Shown here one piece after another: positions 1 through 8,508 of a stretch of 41,715 bases of DNA. The stretch comes from Flavobacterium sp. ov086 (lineage in GTDB: Bacteria; Bacteroidota; Bacteroidia; Flavobacteriales; Flavobacteriaceae), in the NCBI RefSeq assembly GCF_900187965.1, contig NZ_FZNL01000037.1:1-41715 (forward strand). The letters are read 5' to 3'. Every line of letters begins with the position of its first letter. The stretch's first letter is position 1. Under the pieces are notes generated by a model that saw only the letters and a list, made by a program, of their open reading frames with translations, made no database searches and was not told the DNA's origin. The translations under genes and the position numbers were made by a program.

Positions 1-304
1 CTGCAACAAAAGCCTGTCTTTCCAATAATGCTTTTTGCTTTTCCAATAATTTCACTTGGGCTTCGAGTTCCATTATCTTCTGTTCAGGTGTTTTTGCCAT
101 TTGGGTTGGGGTTTGGTTCTCCCAATCAAAGTTACCAAATTTTCTTAACCAATTTAAAACTGTTCCATGACTCTGAATACCATATTGTTTTCTTGTTTGA
201 GTAATAGAAATATTTCCTTTTTCAATCTCACTAACAATTTGAAGTTTTAGTGACATACTGTAATCTCGTTGACTACGCTTTACATAATTTATTTGATCTT
301 CCAT
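1..304 (-). CDS. IS3-family transposase OrfA-like protein, C-terminus cut by window edge
   Basis: Translating the minus strand from the ATG at 302-304 gives an open frame to the window edge (about 101 codons). It starts MEDQINYVKRSQRDYSMSLK, continues with a helix-turn-helix stretch (KLQIVSEIEKGNISITQTRK, then HGTVLNWLRKFG), and ends in a leucine/glutamine-rich coiled coil (EQKIMELEAQVKLLEKQKAL). That is the layout of IS3-group OrfA proteins: DNA-binding HTH followed by a leucine zipper. The catalytic DDE OrfB, normally made by -1 frameshifting, would lie left of the window. It is too close to the edge to be judged intact. The 55 bases upstream (305-357) presumably include the IS end, but no inverted repeat can be confirmed without the other end. 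Confidence 0.72.
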   Translation of the reverse strand, partial: MEDQINYVKRSQRDYSMSLKLQIVSEIEKGNISITQTRKQYGIQSHGTVLNWLRKFGNFDWENQTPTQMAKTPEQKIMELEAQVKLLEKQKALLERQAFVA

Positions 305-357
305 AACGATGGCTTTTTGTGTATCGCTATTTCAGGACGAGACAAATTTATATTAGT

Positions 358-389
358 AAAAAAGCTCCTTCGATTGAGGAGCTTTTTTT
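358..389. terminator. Rho-independent terminator, probably bidirectional
   Basis: Inverted repeat AAAAGCTCCT / AGGAGCTTTT (360-369 and 378-387) with an 8-base loop and A/T runs on both sides. It lies 23 bases beyond the stop of the minus-strand DUF3995 gene, so it probably ends that transcript. The A tract on the left gives a U tract on the minus-strand RNA. Confidence 0.8.
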
Positions 390-411
390 ATACTGCAAAC
401 AACTAAATATC

Positions 412-834
412 TTAATTACAAAATACTAGTATTAATGTTAATACTCCGATTATCAAACAAAGAGGAGCATAATACTTTGTATCCTTTATCGCAAATTCAG
501 AACTTTTGTGTTTTTTAAAGAAACCTACGTAATTGAAATCTCCAATTGCCCTTAAAATAAATATAGAAATTATGATCCAGAATCCTGCATTATTAAGCCA
601 CTCTGGTAAACTCGCCGTTATTAATCCATATTTTATCAAATAAAAAATACCAAAGCCCAGCAAACCAATGGCCACAATAAAGGTTGAAATTGTTCTGGGA
701 ACAAAAAGCGGCATTCCGTCATCTTTATTTGGTACAACCGCGTGACTTCCCCATTTGCCTCCAAACCCCCAATAAAAATGAAGTGCTGAAATCGCTGTAA
801 AAATTAAAAATAATACTAATGTTATAATAATCAT
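412..834 (-). CDS. DUF3995 family integral membrane protein
   Basis: A 140-residue hydrophobic protein with about four membrane-spanning segments (residues 1-20, 45-68, 80-97 and 118-138). The first helix ends in SALHFYWGFGGKWG and is followed by VVPNKDDGMPLFVPR, the conserved tryptophan/glycine loop and 'P...PLF.P' region typical of DUF3995 proteins of Bacteroidota. Function is unknown for the family; it is predicted to sit in the inner membrane. It is the last gene of a minus-strand series after ackA (28-base gap to the ackA stop) and is followed by a strong terminator, so it may be co-transcribed with ackA. Family assignment is from motif memory. Confidence 0.7.
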   Translation of the reverse strand: MIIITLVLFLIFTAISALHFYWGFGGKWGSHAVVPNKDDGMPLFVPRTISTFIVAIGLLGFGIFYLIKYGLITASLPEWLNNAGFWIIISIFILRAIGDFNYVGFFKKHKSSEFAIKDTKYYAPLCLIIGVLTLILVFCN

Positions 835-862
835 CCGAAGTAATTTAAGGTCGTAGAATCAA

Positions 863-2047
863 TTAATTCTGTAGCAATTGGTATACCTGATCTGCAATTT
901 CATATTCTTCATCTGTTGGTATTACCAAAACTTTTGTTTTTGAACCCGCCGAATTAATTTCTCTGATTTCTTTTGAACGAATTTGATTCTTTTCCTGATC
1001 CAATTCGATACCAAAATAATCCATATCCATACAAACCAATTTACGCATATGCGAAGAGTTTTCTCCAATTCCGGCCGTAAAAACAATAGCATCCAAACCG
1101 TTTAGAGCCGCTGTATAAGAACCAATTGTTTTTTTAATTCTATAAGCATTCATAAATAATGCCAACTGACAGTCTTTATTTCCTTTTTCAGCTTCCGACT
1201 CAATATCACGCAAATCACTATAACCTGTAAGCCCAAGCATTCCGCTTTGTTTCAATAAAATTGAGTTTACTTCGTCTGGCGTATATCCTAAATTTTTAAT
1301 CATATAGAAAACAACAGACTGATCGATATCACCAGATCGCGTACCCATTATTAAACCATTTGAAGGCGAAAATCCCATTGTAGTATCAATACATTTTCCG
1401 TTTTTAACTGCAGCCATACTGCAGCCATTTCCTAAATGAATCGTAATTATTTTGAAATTTTTCTCTAAGTAATTAATTGCTTTTTCAGAAACATATTTAT
1501 GGCTCGTTCCATGAAAACCATAAACTCGTATTTTATTTTCTGTCAAAAGATAATTTGGAATCGCATACTTATACGCTACTTCCGGCATTGTTTGATGAAA
1601 AGCAGTATCAAAGACAGCAATTTGCTCTGCTGAACTAAAGATTTCTTCCGCAACATTAATTCCTTCTAAATTGGCAGGATTATGCAATGGTGCCAATTCA
1701 AAAAGCTGCTTGATTTTTGCTTTTACTTTTTCGTCGATTTTTACAGTATCGCTAAAATCACTTCCACCGTGTACCACGCGATGACCAACTGCTCCAATTT
1801 CTGAAGTAGATTTTATTACTCCTTTTTCTGCATCCAAAAGCATACTGGCTACTTTTTGTAAACCAACTTTATGGTTTGGAATTGGCAGTGTTTCTTCTAT
1901 TGTATTTGAAGACGTTTTGAATGACACATTTGAAGTTTCTAAGCCAATTCTATCGATCATACCAGTACAAATCACTTCGTTTGTTGGCATAATCATTAAT
2001 TGATATTTTATCGATGAACTTCCTGAATTTATAATTAATATTTTCAT
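863..2047 (-). CDS. ackA: Acetate kinase
   Basis: Acetate kinase (ATP + acetate to acetyl phosphate, reversible; cytoplasmic) of the ASKHA fold. Visible signatures are the N-terminal phosphate loop INSGSSSIKYQL, GHRVVHGG, the AFHQTMP substrate region, HGTSHKYV, HLGNGCS and the C-terminal adenosine loop FTAGIGENSS. With the ATG at 2047 the protein is 394 aa, the usual length. The frame is open to an ATG at 2065, which would add MAKQQE, but those codons read into an intergenic repeat-like sequence, so the inner start (MKILIINSG) is preferred. It lies 195 bases downstream of pta on the same strand. The pair forms the Pta-AckA route between acetyl-CoA and acetate, giving substrate-level ATP during overflow metabolism. 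Confidence 0.96.
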   Translation of the reverse strand: MKILIINSGSSSIKYQLMIMPTNEVICTGMIDRIGLETSNVSFKTSSNTIEETLPIPNHKVGLQKVASMLLDAEKGVIKSTSEIGAVGHRVVHGGSDFSDTVKIDEKVKAKIKQLFELAPLHNPANLEGINVAEEIFSSAEQIAVFDTAFHQTMPEVAYKYAIPNYLLTENKIRVYGFHGTSHKYVSEKAINYLEKNFKIITIHLGNGCSMAAVKNGKCIDTTMGFSPSNGLIMGTRSGDIDQSVVFYMIKNLGYTPDEVNSILLKQSGMLGLTGYSDLRDIESEAEKGNKDCQLALFMNAYRIKKTIGSYTAALNGLDAIVFTAGIGENSSHMRKLVCMDMDYFGIELDQEKNQIRSKEIREINSAGSKTKVLVIPTDEEYEIADQVYQLLQN

Positions 2048-2059
2048 TTCTTGTTGTTT

Positions 2060-2088
2060 TGCCACGAAGGCGCTAAGTCACTAAGTTT
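2060..2088. repeat. Flavobacterial intergenic repeat-like sequence upstream of ackA
   Basis: The sequence GCCACGAAGGCGCTAAGTCA continuing into CTAAGTTT stands out from its A/T-rich surroundings. It resembles a short phrase that recurs between genes in Flavobacterium genomes (recalled, not searched). Only one copy is in the window. It is the basis for rejecting the longer ackA start. Confidence 0.3.
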
Positions 2089-2242
2089 ACTTTTGTTAAA
2101 AGGCTTAAAGTTTTTTTTAAGTTATTTTATATAAAATGCGAATTTAAAGATGATTTTGCTAAAGCAAAACGCATATCAAAACGTTTTTTTTCAAAGTCGC
2201 AACGTATAAATTAATAATTTATAATTAATAATTAATAATTAA

Positions 2243-4336
2243 CTACAGTCCCTGCGCCTGAATCGCTGTAATTACTACGGTGTTTATAATATCATCTACT
2301 GTACAACCGCGGCTTAAATCGTTTACAGGCTTGTTTAAACCTTGTAACATTGGTCCTATAGCCAAAGCTCCCGTTTCTCTTTGAACGGCTTTATAAGTAT
2401 TATTTCCGGTATTTAAATCGGGGAAAATAAGTACACTCGCCTGCCCTGCTACTTCAGAATCCGGCATTTTACTTTTTCCTACCGCACGATCCACCGCTGC
2501 GTCATACTGAATTGGACCTTCGATTTTTAAGTCCGGACGTTTTTGTTTTACAATTTCGGTTGCTGCTCTTACTTTATCAACCTCATCTCCTTTTCCGGAC
2601 GCTCCTGAAGAATAAGAAAGCATCGCAATTTTTGGTTCAATTCCAAAAGCCGAACTCGATTCTGCAGATGAAATAGCAATTTCTGCCAATTGTTCTGCCG
2701 TTGGGTTTGGATTAATCGCACAATCTCCAAAAACAGAAACTCTGTCTTCTAAACACATAAAAAATACGGATGAAACTACAGATGAATTTGGCTTGGTTTT
2801 AATGAACTGCAACGCTGGTAAAATAGTATGTTGGGTCGTATGCGCAGCTCCGGAAACCATTCCGTCCGCATGACCTTTATACACCATCATTGTACCAAAA
2901 TAAGAGACATCTTCCATTAAATCCCTTGCCATTGTAATACTTACATTTTTGGCTTTTCGAAGCTCATAATACGTATTTGCATAATCTTCATAAAGCTCCG
3001 ATTCTACAGGATTTATGATATTTACTTTCGAAAAATCAAAAGTAATTCCCAGCTCGGTAACTTTACTTTCTATTTGTTTTTTATCTCCAATTATCGAAAT
3101 ATCAACCACATCCATATCCAATAACCTTGAAGTAGCGATGATAATTCTGTCATCATTTCCTTCAGGCAGAACAATATGTTTACGATGCTGTTTTGCCCTT
3201 TTAACCATGTTATACTGGAACATTTTTGGTGTCATTCCTTCAGGTACAAAAGTGATTAATCTTTCGGATAACGCATCATTATCAACATACTTTTCAAACG
3301 TACTTATTGAAGTTTCAATCTTATGAGTATTATTGGCATAAATCTCTGCTTTTATTTTACCTATTCTATTTGTAATATGATAGGTTCCACCATCAACAGC
3401 AATTATTGGTACAACCGCCGAAAGTCCTTCTATAAGCTTTAAAATACTTTCTTCGGGAACAATATTTCCTGTTAGAATAATTCCTGAAATTGTTGGATAA
3501 TTAGCCGATTCATTGGCTTGTAGCGCTCCCAAAATAATATCTGATCGATCTCCAGGCGTAATTACAAGTGCATTATCATGCAAATGAACCAAGTAATTAT
3601 GCAATTGCATTGCTCCAACACTAAAATGTCCAATTTCGTTATTCAAATAATTACCTCCAAATAACACTTTGGCATCAAGCTCATTAACAATTTCCTGCAT
3701 TGTTGGATTGTTTAAGCTTGATATTAACGGAATTGTATTTACCAAAACATTTTCCGGTAAGCTTTTTTGCAGACTTTTAGTTACTAATTCAATATTCTCA
3801 GGCTGCACTTTATTAGCAAAAACAGATAAGACCTCAACATCTTTTACTTTAAAAGAATCATAGACCAAATACAAACTGTCAACCAGTTCTTCTAACGTTT
3901 TTCCAACTCCTGATCCCATTATTATGGTTGGAATTCCAAGGTTTTTTGCAATCAGTACATTCAAATCCAACTCAATAGAAGTTCCTTCTCCTGTAAAGCT
4001 TGTTCCTTCAACCAAAACAAAATCAAAACGTTCTTCAAGCTTTTTATATTTTTCAATAATCAGATCTAAAACCTCTCCTATTTTTCCTTTATTTTTCTTT
4101 TTGATCAGCTTACTTTTTGTAATAGCATAAGCATCTTCAAACTTAATATCAAGATTAAAATAAGATAATACCGTTTCGATATGATTGTCTAGCTCACCAT
4201 CTACAAAATCCTCCACAATTGGTCTAAAATAACCTACTTTAGCCGTTTTACCAATCAAAATACTCATCAAACCAAGTGTAATAATTGATTTTCCGCTATT
4301 TTGATCGCTTGTCGCTATATATATCGCTTTACTCAT
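2243..4336 (-). CDS. pta: Phosphate acetyltransferase, long (type II) form
   Basis: Converts acetyl-CoA and phosphate to acetyl phosphate and CoA (cytoplasm), the partner of the downstream acetate kinase. It is a 697-aa protein of the long form. Domain order: N-terminal BioD/CobQ-like P-loop domain (IATSDQNSGKSIITLGL, about residues 1-210); a DRTGG domain in the middle (about 215-330, with ALVITPGDRSDIILGAL); and the C-terminal PTA_PTB catalytic domain (about 370-697). The catalytic domain starts MFQYNMVKRAKQHRKHIVLP and contains GAAHTTQHTILPALQ, GDCAINPNPTAEQLA and MLSYSSGASGKGDEV. The long form has an N-terminal regulatory part known to affect allostery in enterobacteria. The gene lies 45 bases downstream of corA and upstream of ackA on the same strand. 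Nothing is damaged or unusual. Confidence 0.96.
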   Translation of the reverse strand: MSKAIYIATSDQNSGKSIITLGLMSILIGKTAKVGYFRPIVEDFVDGELDNHIETVLSYFNLDIKFEDAYAITKSKLIKKKNKGKIGEVLDLIIEKYKKLEERFDFVLVEGTSFTGEGTSIELDLNVLIAKNLGIPTIIMGSGVGKTLEELVDSLYLVYDSFKVKDVEVLSVFANKVQPENIELVTKSLQKSLPENVLVNTIPLISSLNNPTMQEIVNELDAKVLFGGNYLNNEIGHFSVGAMQLHNYLVHLHDNALVITPGDRSDIILGALQANESANYPTISGIILTGNIVPEESILKLIEGLSAVVPIIAVDGGTYHITNRIGKIKAEIYANNTHKIETSISTFEKYVDNDALSERLITFVPEGMTPKMFQYNMVKRAKQHRKHIVLPEGNDDRIIIATSRLLDMDVVDISIIGDKKQIESKVTELGITFDFSKVNIINPVESELYEDYANTYYELRKAKNVSITMARDLMEDVSYFGTMMVYKGHADGMVSGAAHTTQHTILPALQFIKTKPNSSVVSSVFFMCLEDRVSVFGDCAINPNPTAEQLAEIAISSAESSSAFGIEPKIAMLSYSSGASGKGDEVDKVRAATEIVKQKRPDLKIEGPIQYDAAVDRAVGKSKMPDSEVAGQASVLIFPDLNTGNNTYKAVQRETGALAIGPMLQGLNKPVNDLSRGCTVDDIINTVVITAIQAQGL

Positions 4337-4381
4337 AATTTATATTTTGAAACTTATCAAATTCTAATTGTATAATAAACG

Positions 4382-5452
4382 TTAAAACCAACGTCTTTTT
4401 TTGAAATAAATAATCAACGCTATGACTAATAAAAACATACCACCCATGACAATAAAATAGCCGTTTCTTTGACGCAATTCAGGCATATATTCAAAATTCA
4501 TTCCGTATACTCCAACAATAAAAGTAAGGGGAATAAATATGGCCGAAATAATGGTCAGTGTCTTCATAATTTCATTCATTTTTCGGCTTTGCTCCGAAAA
4601 ATAAAAGTTGGAAGCACTTTCTAATGAACTCATATCCGATTCGATTTGCTCTAATAACTCCAGACTTTTTTGATGTAATCTGATAAAGAAACTAAACGTC
4701 TCTTTCTGAATTACATTGTAGGTTTCATCGTCTTTAATCGTTTTCAAATAATACAAGGAATCGCGAAGCGGAACAATAGAGCGTTTTAAGAAATTAAAAT
4801 TATCTCGATGACTTTCAATCTTTTCCAGAATAATCGGATCAGCACCTTTTTTGGTCAAATTGATTAATTCTTCTATTTTATCTTCTTCATCTTCAATCGT
4901 AATGTAAAAATTCTCCATTACGGCATCTAACAACAAATAGAGTAAATAATCTACTTTTTTAGTTCGTACAATTCCCGCATGTGTGCGAAGTCGCTCTCTG
5001 ATATGAGTAAAAAAATCACTTCGTTTTTCCTGAAAAGAAATCAAAACATCATCTTTTAATATAAAACTAATCTGCTCAACACTTATATTATCGGAATATT
5101 CAGAAGGTAAAAGCGATTTTATATTAAAAAATAAAACATTTTCCTGCTCTTCGAGCTTAGTTCTTTTGCTTGTATTTAAAATATCTGCTAATAAAAAATC
5201 ATCCAGTTTAAAATGCGCACCAACCGTTTTAAGTAAATCAATATTATTTAAGCCATGTATGTTAAGCCAATTATTTTTAGTATAATCAATACAAGTATTT
5301 AATGCCAAAACCGTAAACTTGTCATATTCAATAACATCTTCGTTATTATACACAAAAAGTTGCATCTCGGTTTGATGCTCTTTATGTGATCCTGTGTACT
5401 CTAAAGTAATGTGCTGAAGCTTGCGTCCCTTCTTGTATTTTATCTTTCGCAT
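4382..5452 (-). CDS. corA: CorA-type magnesium/cobalt channel
   Basis: Inner-membrane Mg2+/Co2+ channel of the CorA family, 356 aa. The first ~290 residues form the soluble alpha/beta domain and long stalk helix. The last ~60 residues hold two membrane helices, the first (TIISAIFIPLTFIVGVYG) ending in the diagnostic pore signature YGMNF, the second being YFIVMGGMFLLVIALIIYF, followed by a basic C-terminal tail (KKRRW). The family acts as a pentamer and is gated by cytoplasmic Mg2+. It precedes pta by 45 bases on the same strand; a shared transcript is possible but there is no functional link to acetate metabolism. The start at 5452 (MRKIKYKKGRKLQ) is the only reasonable one. Confidence 0.94.
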   Translation of the reverse strand: MRKIKYKKGRKLQHITLEYTGSHKEHQTEMQLFVYNNEDVIEYDKFTVLALNTCIDYTKNNWLNIHGLNNIDLLKTVGAHFKLDDFLLADILNTSKRTKLEEQENVLFFNIKSLLPSEYSDNISVEQISFILKDDVLISFQEKRSDFFTHIRERLRTHAGIVRTKKVDYLLYLLLDAVMENFYITIEDEEDKIEELINLTKKGADPIILEKIESHRDNFNFLKRSIVPLRDSLYYLKTIKDDETYNVIQKETFSFFIRLHQKSLELLEQIESDMSSLESASNFYFSEQSRKMNEIMKTLTIISAIFIPLTFIVGVYGMNFEYMPELRQRNGYFIVMGGMFLLVIALIIYFKKRRWF

Positions 5453-5616
5453 TCAAATAATGATTTATATAGTAATATTACAAAAAAGAATTCGAACGGG
5501 AAATGACAATTGTCATTTTCATATAAACATCATAGAATACAATCAACTTATTTATAACCTAAAATAAATAAGACCAAACGTACTCAAAACTTAATTCACA
5601 ATCTAAACCACATAAC

Positions 5617-5649
5617 AAACCCGACAGGTTTTAGAAATCTGTCGGGTTT
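5617..5649. terminator. Hairpin terminator-like element between corA and the lipoprotein gene
   Basis: Perfect 11-bp arms AAACCCGACAG (5617-5627) and CTGTCGGGTTT (5639-5649) with an 11-base loop. The sequence is a very common intergenic hairpin in Flavobacterium (recalled). It is upstream of corA and downstream of the lipoprotein gene, and follows the stronger hairpin at 5676-5701. Confidence 0.6.
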
Positions 5650-5668
5650 ACCACATAATTAACAATTC

Positions 5669-5702
5669 AAAAAAAAAACCGAGTCATTTCTAACTCGGTT
5701 TA
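5669..5702 (-). terminator. Rho-independent terminator of the lipoprotein gene
   Basis: Arms AAACCGAGT (5676-5684) and ACTCGGTTT (5693-5701). An A tract at 5669-5678 becomes a U tract on the minus-strand transcript. It lies 9 bases after the stop of the minus-strand lipoprotein gene. Confidence 0.85.
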
Positions 5703-5710
5703 CTTAATAC

Positions 5711-6256
5711 TTACGGCGTAGTCAGTACTTTATAAGGTACATTTGTAAATACTCCGTTCTTTACTTCAACAACCTCAGGTGTAATTATTTTAGTTTGTAA
5801 AACCCCCACTTTTTCCGCTGTAAAATTAAAAGTCCCCGATACTGTTTTTTTAGAAGCATCCATTGAAGTTATGGTTATTGTTCCCGTTTTAACAAAATGT
5901 TCCGTATAAGTATTACCTTCTATCAAATAAGTATTAATAAATAATGCGTCAATTATATCATTTTCTTCATCAAATTTATAAGCTTTTAGCGGCATTGTAT
6001 CAGCAGTTGTTAAATCACTGGAACAGGCCAATGACAACATCTGTGAGTCATCCTGAACATTAATATCAAAACGCTGTTGTTTCTCGCTGGTTACTTTAAT
6101 TAGTGTTACACTATTAATTTTGGTCCCCTTCCATTCCTTACCATTTATAGTAGCCGAAATGGAGTTGCTACCGCTGTTATCATCTTTATCGTCGTTGCTG
6201 CAACCTGCAAATAAAATCGACAATGAGAGCAATCCGATGCTTAAGATTTTCTTCAT
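5711..6256 (-). CDS. Secreted lipoprotein, DUF6252-like
   Basis: With the ATG at 6256 the protein is 181 aa and begins MKKILSIGLLSLSILFAGC, a clean type II signal peptide with lipobox FAGC (Cys at residue 19), followed by an acidic Asp/Ser/Asn linker (SNDDKDDNSGSNS). The frame is open 26 codons further upstream, but that would bury the signal peptide, so the inner start is chosen. The mature part is a beta-rich domain with ISATINGKEWKG near its start and a threonine-rich end (GTITITSMDASKKTVSGTFN), which resembles the DUF6252 family of Bacteroidota lipoproteins. Asp follows the +1 Cys only after Ser-Asn, so outer-membrane or surface location is possible but not settled. Function unknown. It has its own terminator and is probably monocistronic. 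Confidence 0.72.
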   Translation of the reverse strand: MKKILSIGLLSLSILFAGCSNDDKDDNSGSNSISATINGKEWKGTKINSVTLIKVTSEKQQRFDINVQDDSQMLSLACSSDLTTADTMPLKAYKFDEENDIIDALFINTYLIEGNTYTEHFVKTGTITITSMDASKKTVSGTFNFTAEKVGVLQTKIITPEVVEVKNGVFTNVPYKVLTTP

Positions 6257-6463
6257 AATTTGTGTGTTTTTGTTTTGGTTTATTTTTTTCAAATTAAACA
6301 CTAAAAAACCTATTTTTTTTGCGGGAAACCTCATTCTGAAGAAATAATTTCAATAAATAATAATTTTCACTTTAATGAATCATTCTATGATACTTCAAAA
6401 TAATAATTACATTTATGATAATCAAAGCCTTTTATTTTTATTAGAAAAATTAAAACTCAACAA

Positions 6464-7147
6464 ATGATCTATAAAATAAAAATATCAATTCCAGAACCCT
6501 GTCATGAAAATTGGCTTGAAATGTCGCCTACTGAAAAAGGCAAATTCTGCAGCAATTGTCAAAAAAATGTAATTGACTTTACAAAAGCTTCAGATAGAGA
6601 AATCCTTCTTGCTTATAACAAAAACGAGCATTTATGTGGTCGATTTAGAACATCACAATTGGATCGAACTTTAATTCTTCCCAAAGAAAAAAAATCAATT
6701 TGGATGATTGCAGCAGCATCTGTAATTGCATTTTTAGGATTAGGAAGTCAAACTGTAAAAGCACAAGGTAACATAAGAATAGAACAAACAGATAAAAAAG
6801 CAACAAAGGAAACTATCTCTATCGATAGTAACAATACAGAAATTGAAATTGAAGGGGATATTTTTCTGGACGAAATAAACCCAAATTTCGAAGAAGTAGA
6901 TATTCTCATTTATGACAAAAACTATGTATTTCACCCCAATACAGATGGAAAGTTTTGCATAAAAGCAAATAAAAATGACAGTATATTAATTAGTAAAACT
7001 GGATACATTAATCATTACATTAGAGTAGTCAGATCAATCAATTTAGATACTATAGAATTAGAAGCGGATAATTGTCGAACATTTGTTGTTGGTGGTGCTA
7101 TTGCTATAAAAAGAAGTTTTTGGTATCGTCTTTTTCATAAAAATTAA
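6464..7147 (+). CDS. Cys-rich single-pass membrane protein with CarboxypepD_reg-like C-terminal domain
   Basis: A 227-aa protein. The N-terminal ~70 residues contain four cysteines (C13, C29, C32, C58) in the pattern PEPCHENWLEM / GKFCSNCQKNVIDFT / EHLCGRF, a recurrent Bacteroidota module that may bind a metal. A membrane helix follows (about 79-96, WMIAAASVIAFLGLGSQTV) ending in KAQ, then a periplasmic or extracellular part (about 105-215) with a CarboxypepD_reg-like beta-sandwich character (VDILIYDKNYVFHPNTDGKFCI). The family is common in Flavobacteriia, often near TonB or sensor genes, but has no established role. The gene is monocistronic, divergent from the lipoprotein gene (207-base gap between starts) and followed by a strong terminator. 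Confidence 0.6.
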   Translation: MIYKIKISIPEPCHENWLEMSPTEKGKFCSNCQKNVIDFTKASDREILLAYNKNEHLCGRFRTSQLDRTLILPKEKKSIWMIAAASVIAFLGLGSQTVKAQGNIRIEQTDKKATKETISIDSNNTEIEIEGDIFLDEINPNFEEVDILIYDKNYVFHPNTDGKFCIKANKNDSILISKTGYINHYIRVVRSINLDTIELEADNCRTFVVGGAIAIKRSFWYRLFHKN

Positions 7148-7154
7148 TTCCATA

Positions 7155-7186
7155 AAAAAACCGGACTATTCCTAGTCCGGTTTTCA
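7155..7186 (+). terminator. Rho-independent terminator
   Basis: Perfect 12-bp arms AAAACCGGACTA (7157-7168) and TAGTCCGGTTTT (7173-7184) with loop TTCC, 10 bases after the stop of the preceding gene. Confidence 0.9.
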
Positions 7187-7429
7187 TTATTATAATGTCG
7201 AGATGCACAGCAGTACATCTTTACAAAGTAAAAATTATTTTACTTCTTCAAAAATAACAACACCTGATTACCAATACATTACAATTCAATGGTACAAATA
7301 TGGAACAAATCAATTATTTTATTTCAGGAAATAAGATGTTTTTTTATTCTATCACTAAAAAAATCAAGTATAAATACCCATTGCAAAAATGTTAATTTAT
7401 TCATACACTTGTGAGCATTGCGCTTAGAT

Positions 7430-7445
7430 TTACGGATTTCCGTAA
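7430..7445. promoter_or_regulatory. Short perfect inverted repeat, possible operator upstream of the 7540-9128 cassette
   Basis: TTACGGA-TT-TCCGTAA, two 7-base arms around a 2-base centre, 95 bases before the first gene of the two-gene cassette. It is the only GC-containing dyad in an otherwise featureless 390-base gap (7148-7539). Its spacing fits a dimeric regulator's operator, but no regulator is adjacent. Apart from this site and the terminator at 7157-7184, I see nothing in the gap. Confidence 0.35.
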
Positions 7446-7539
7446 GGATAAAAGGTATTAATTAATAATATTTACACATTCATTATAGCTTGATTTTCAT
7501 TATTGTTAAAGTGAAAAAAGAAACAAAAATCAAAGAAGT

Positions 7540-8508
7540 ATGGAAAACAGAAAGTTAGAAGTATACACATTTATTGCCCACCCTAATAGGAAACCTGATG
7601 AAAGCGTAACGTTAGAAGATGTATTTGGCAATGATTTATATGTTAAATTAAAAAACGACTTTGCAAACTTCGTAGACACTTTTCCTCCCTTAATGATGGA
7701 TGGAAAAACTTCAAAGATTGAAAAGATTGAAGTCGAAGGACAAATAAAAAGTATTTTTAAGCATAATGATTCTTCAAGATATATTAACGGTAAAATAATG
7801 ATTGGTGATGATGATGGTAAAGAGCAAGATGTTGTACAAAACAATAGAGATAAGACGGTCTTGTATACAAAGAGAAAAGGCCAGTCGGTTGAACGCCCTT
7901 ATTATTTTATGATAATTATTCCTTTAGGTCTAAAATATGGTTTTATCATATTAGAAAGAGAGGGAAAACATTCTGCTAAAGGTGTTTTTGACAAACTCTT
8001 GAAAAAATTCATACAAGACAATTTATCCGGATTAAATTGCAAAATAAATAATTTTGTCGAATCTGAAATAATCAAGGAGTACCTTCAAAATGGTGATTAT
8101 AATAGTATCACTTTAAGCCAAAAGATTGTGTCAAGCGATAGAGCTGAGCAATATTTGGGAACTTACATTGATGGATCAAAGTACAAGATCGAATTAAAAA
8201 TTACTCCTTTAGAAAACTCATTAATTCCAATTAATACGAAAAATAAAATATTAAAAAATTTAGAAAAAAATAATGGTTTCTTCGAAGGAGATGAGTTTAA
8301 GAGCATTGGTTTCGATGATGATGCAAATGTAAAGGTAGTTGCTACAAAAGACGGCAATACAAGAACTATCGATTTAGAAGACACTCTTAAGATCAGACCT
8401 TATTATACTATCGCTGTAGCTGATAACAGCAAAGGGTTTTCCGAATTTAAGGATATAAATAAAGAAGCAAAGAAATTAATTAAAGGCTTCGGTTTAAATA
8501 TTTTATAA
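7540..8508 (+). CDS. Soluble protein of unknown function, first gene of a two-gene cassette
   Basis: A 322-aa protein with no signal peptide or membrane segment, rich in Lys, Asp and Ile, and no family I recognise. It begins MENRKLEVYTFIAHPNR. The central part (about 120-165) is hydrophobic and beta-like (PYYFMIIIPLGLKYGFIILE), followed by a charged helix (KGVFDKLLKKFIQDNL). The C-terminal half alternates strands and helices. Its stop codon overlaps the ATG of the following membrane protein (TAATG at 8506-8510), so the two are translationally coupled. Soluble protein plus small four-helix membrane protein is the layout of lambda RexA/RexB and several abortive-infection pairs; this is analogy of layout, not detected homology. 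The pair is more A/T-rich than the ICE genes to its right. Confidence 0.55.
   Translation: MENRKLEVYTFIAHPNRKPDESVTLEDVFGNDLYVKLKNDFANFVDTFPPLMMDGKTSKIEKIEVEGQIKSIFKHNDSSRYINGKIMIGDDDGKEQDVVQNNRDKTVLYTKRKGQSVERPYYFMIIIPLGLKYGFIILEREGKHSAKGVFDKLLKKFIQDNLSGLNCKINNFVESEIIKEYLQNGDYNSITLSQKIVSSDRAEQYLGTYIDGSKYKIELKITPLENSLIPINTKNKILKNLEKNNGFFEGDEFKSIGFDDDANVKVVATKDGNTRTIDLEDTLKIRPYYTIAVADNSKGFSEFKDINKEAKKLIKGFGLNIL

Noticed and set aside
2048..2065. Longer acetate kinase start (MAKQQE extension)
   Set aside because: The extra codons run into an intergenic repeat-like sequence and the enzyme family starts at the MKILIINSGSSS motif.
2154..2169. TTTTGCT-AA-AGCAAAA palindrome between ackA and pta
   Set aside because: Short, two-base loop, A/T-rich and without a following T run; such dyads are expected by chance in this composition.
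7540..8508. DUF4747-type protein
   Set aside because: General charge pattern is similar, but no shared motif could be pointed to.
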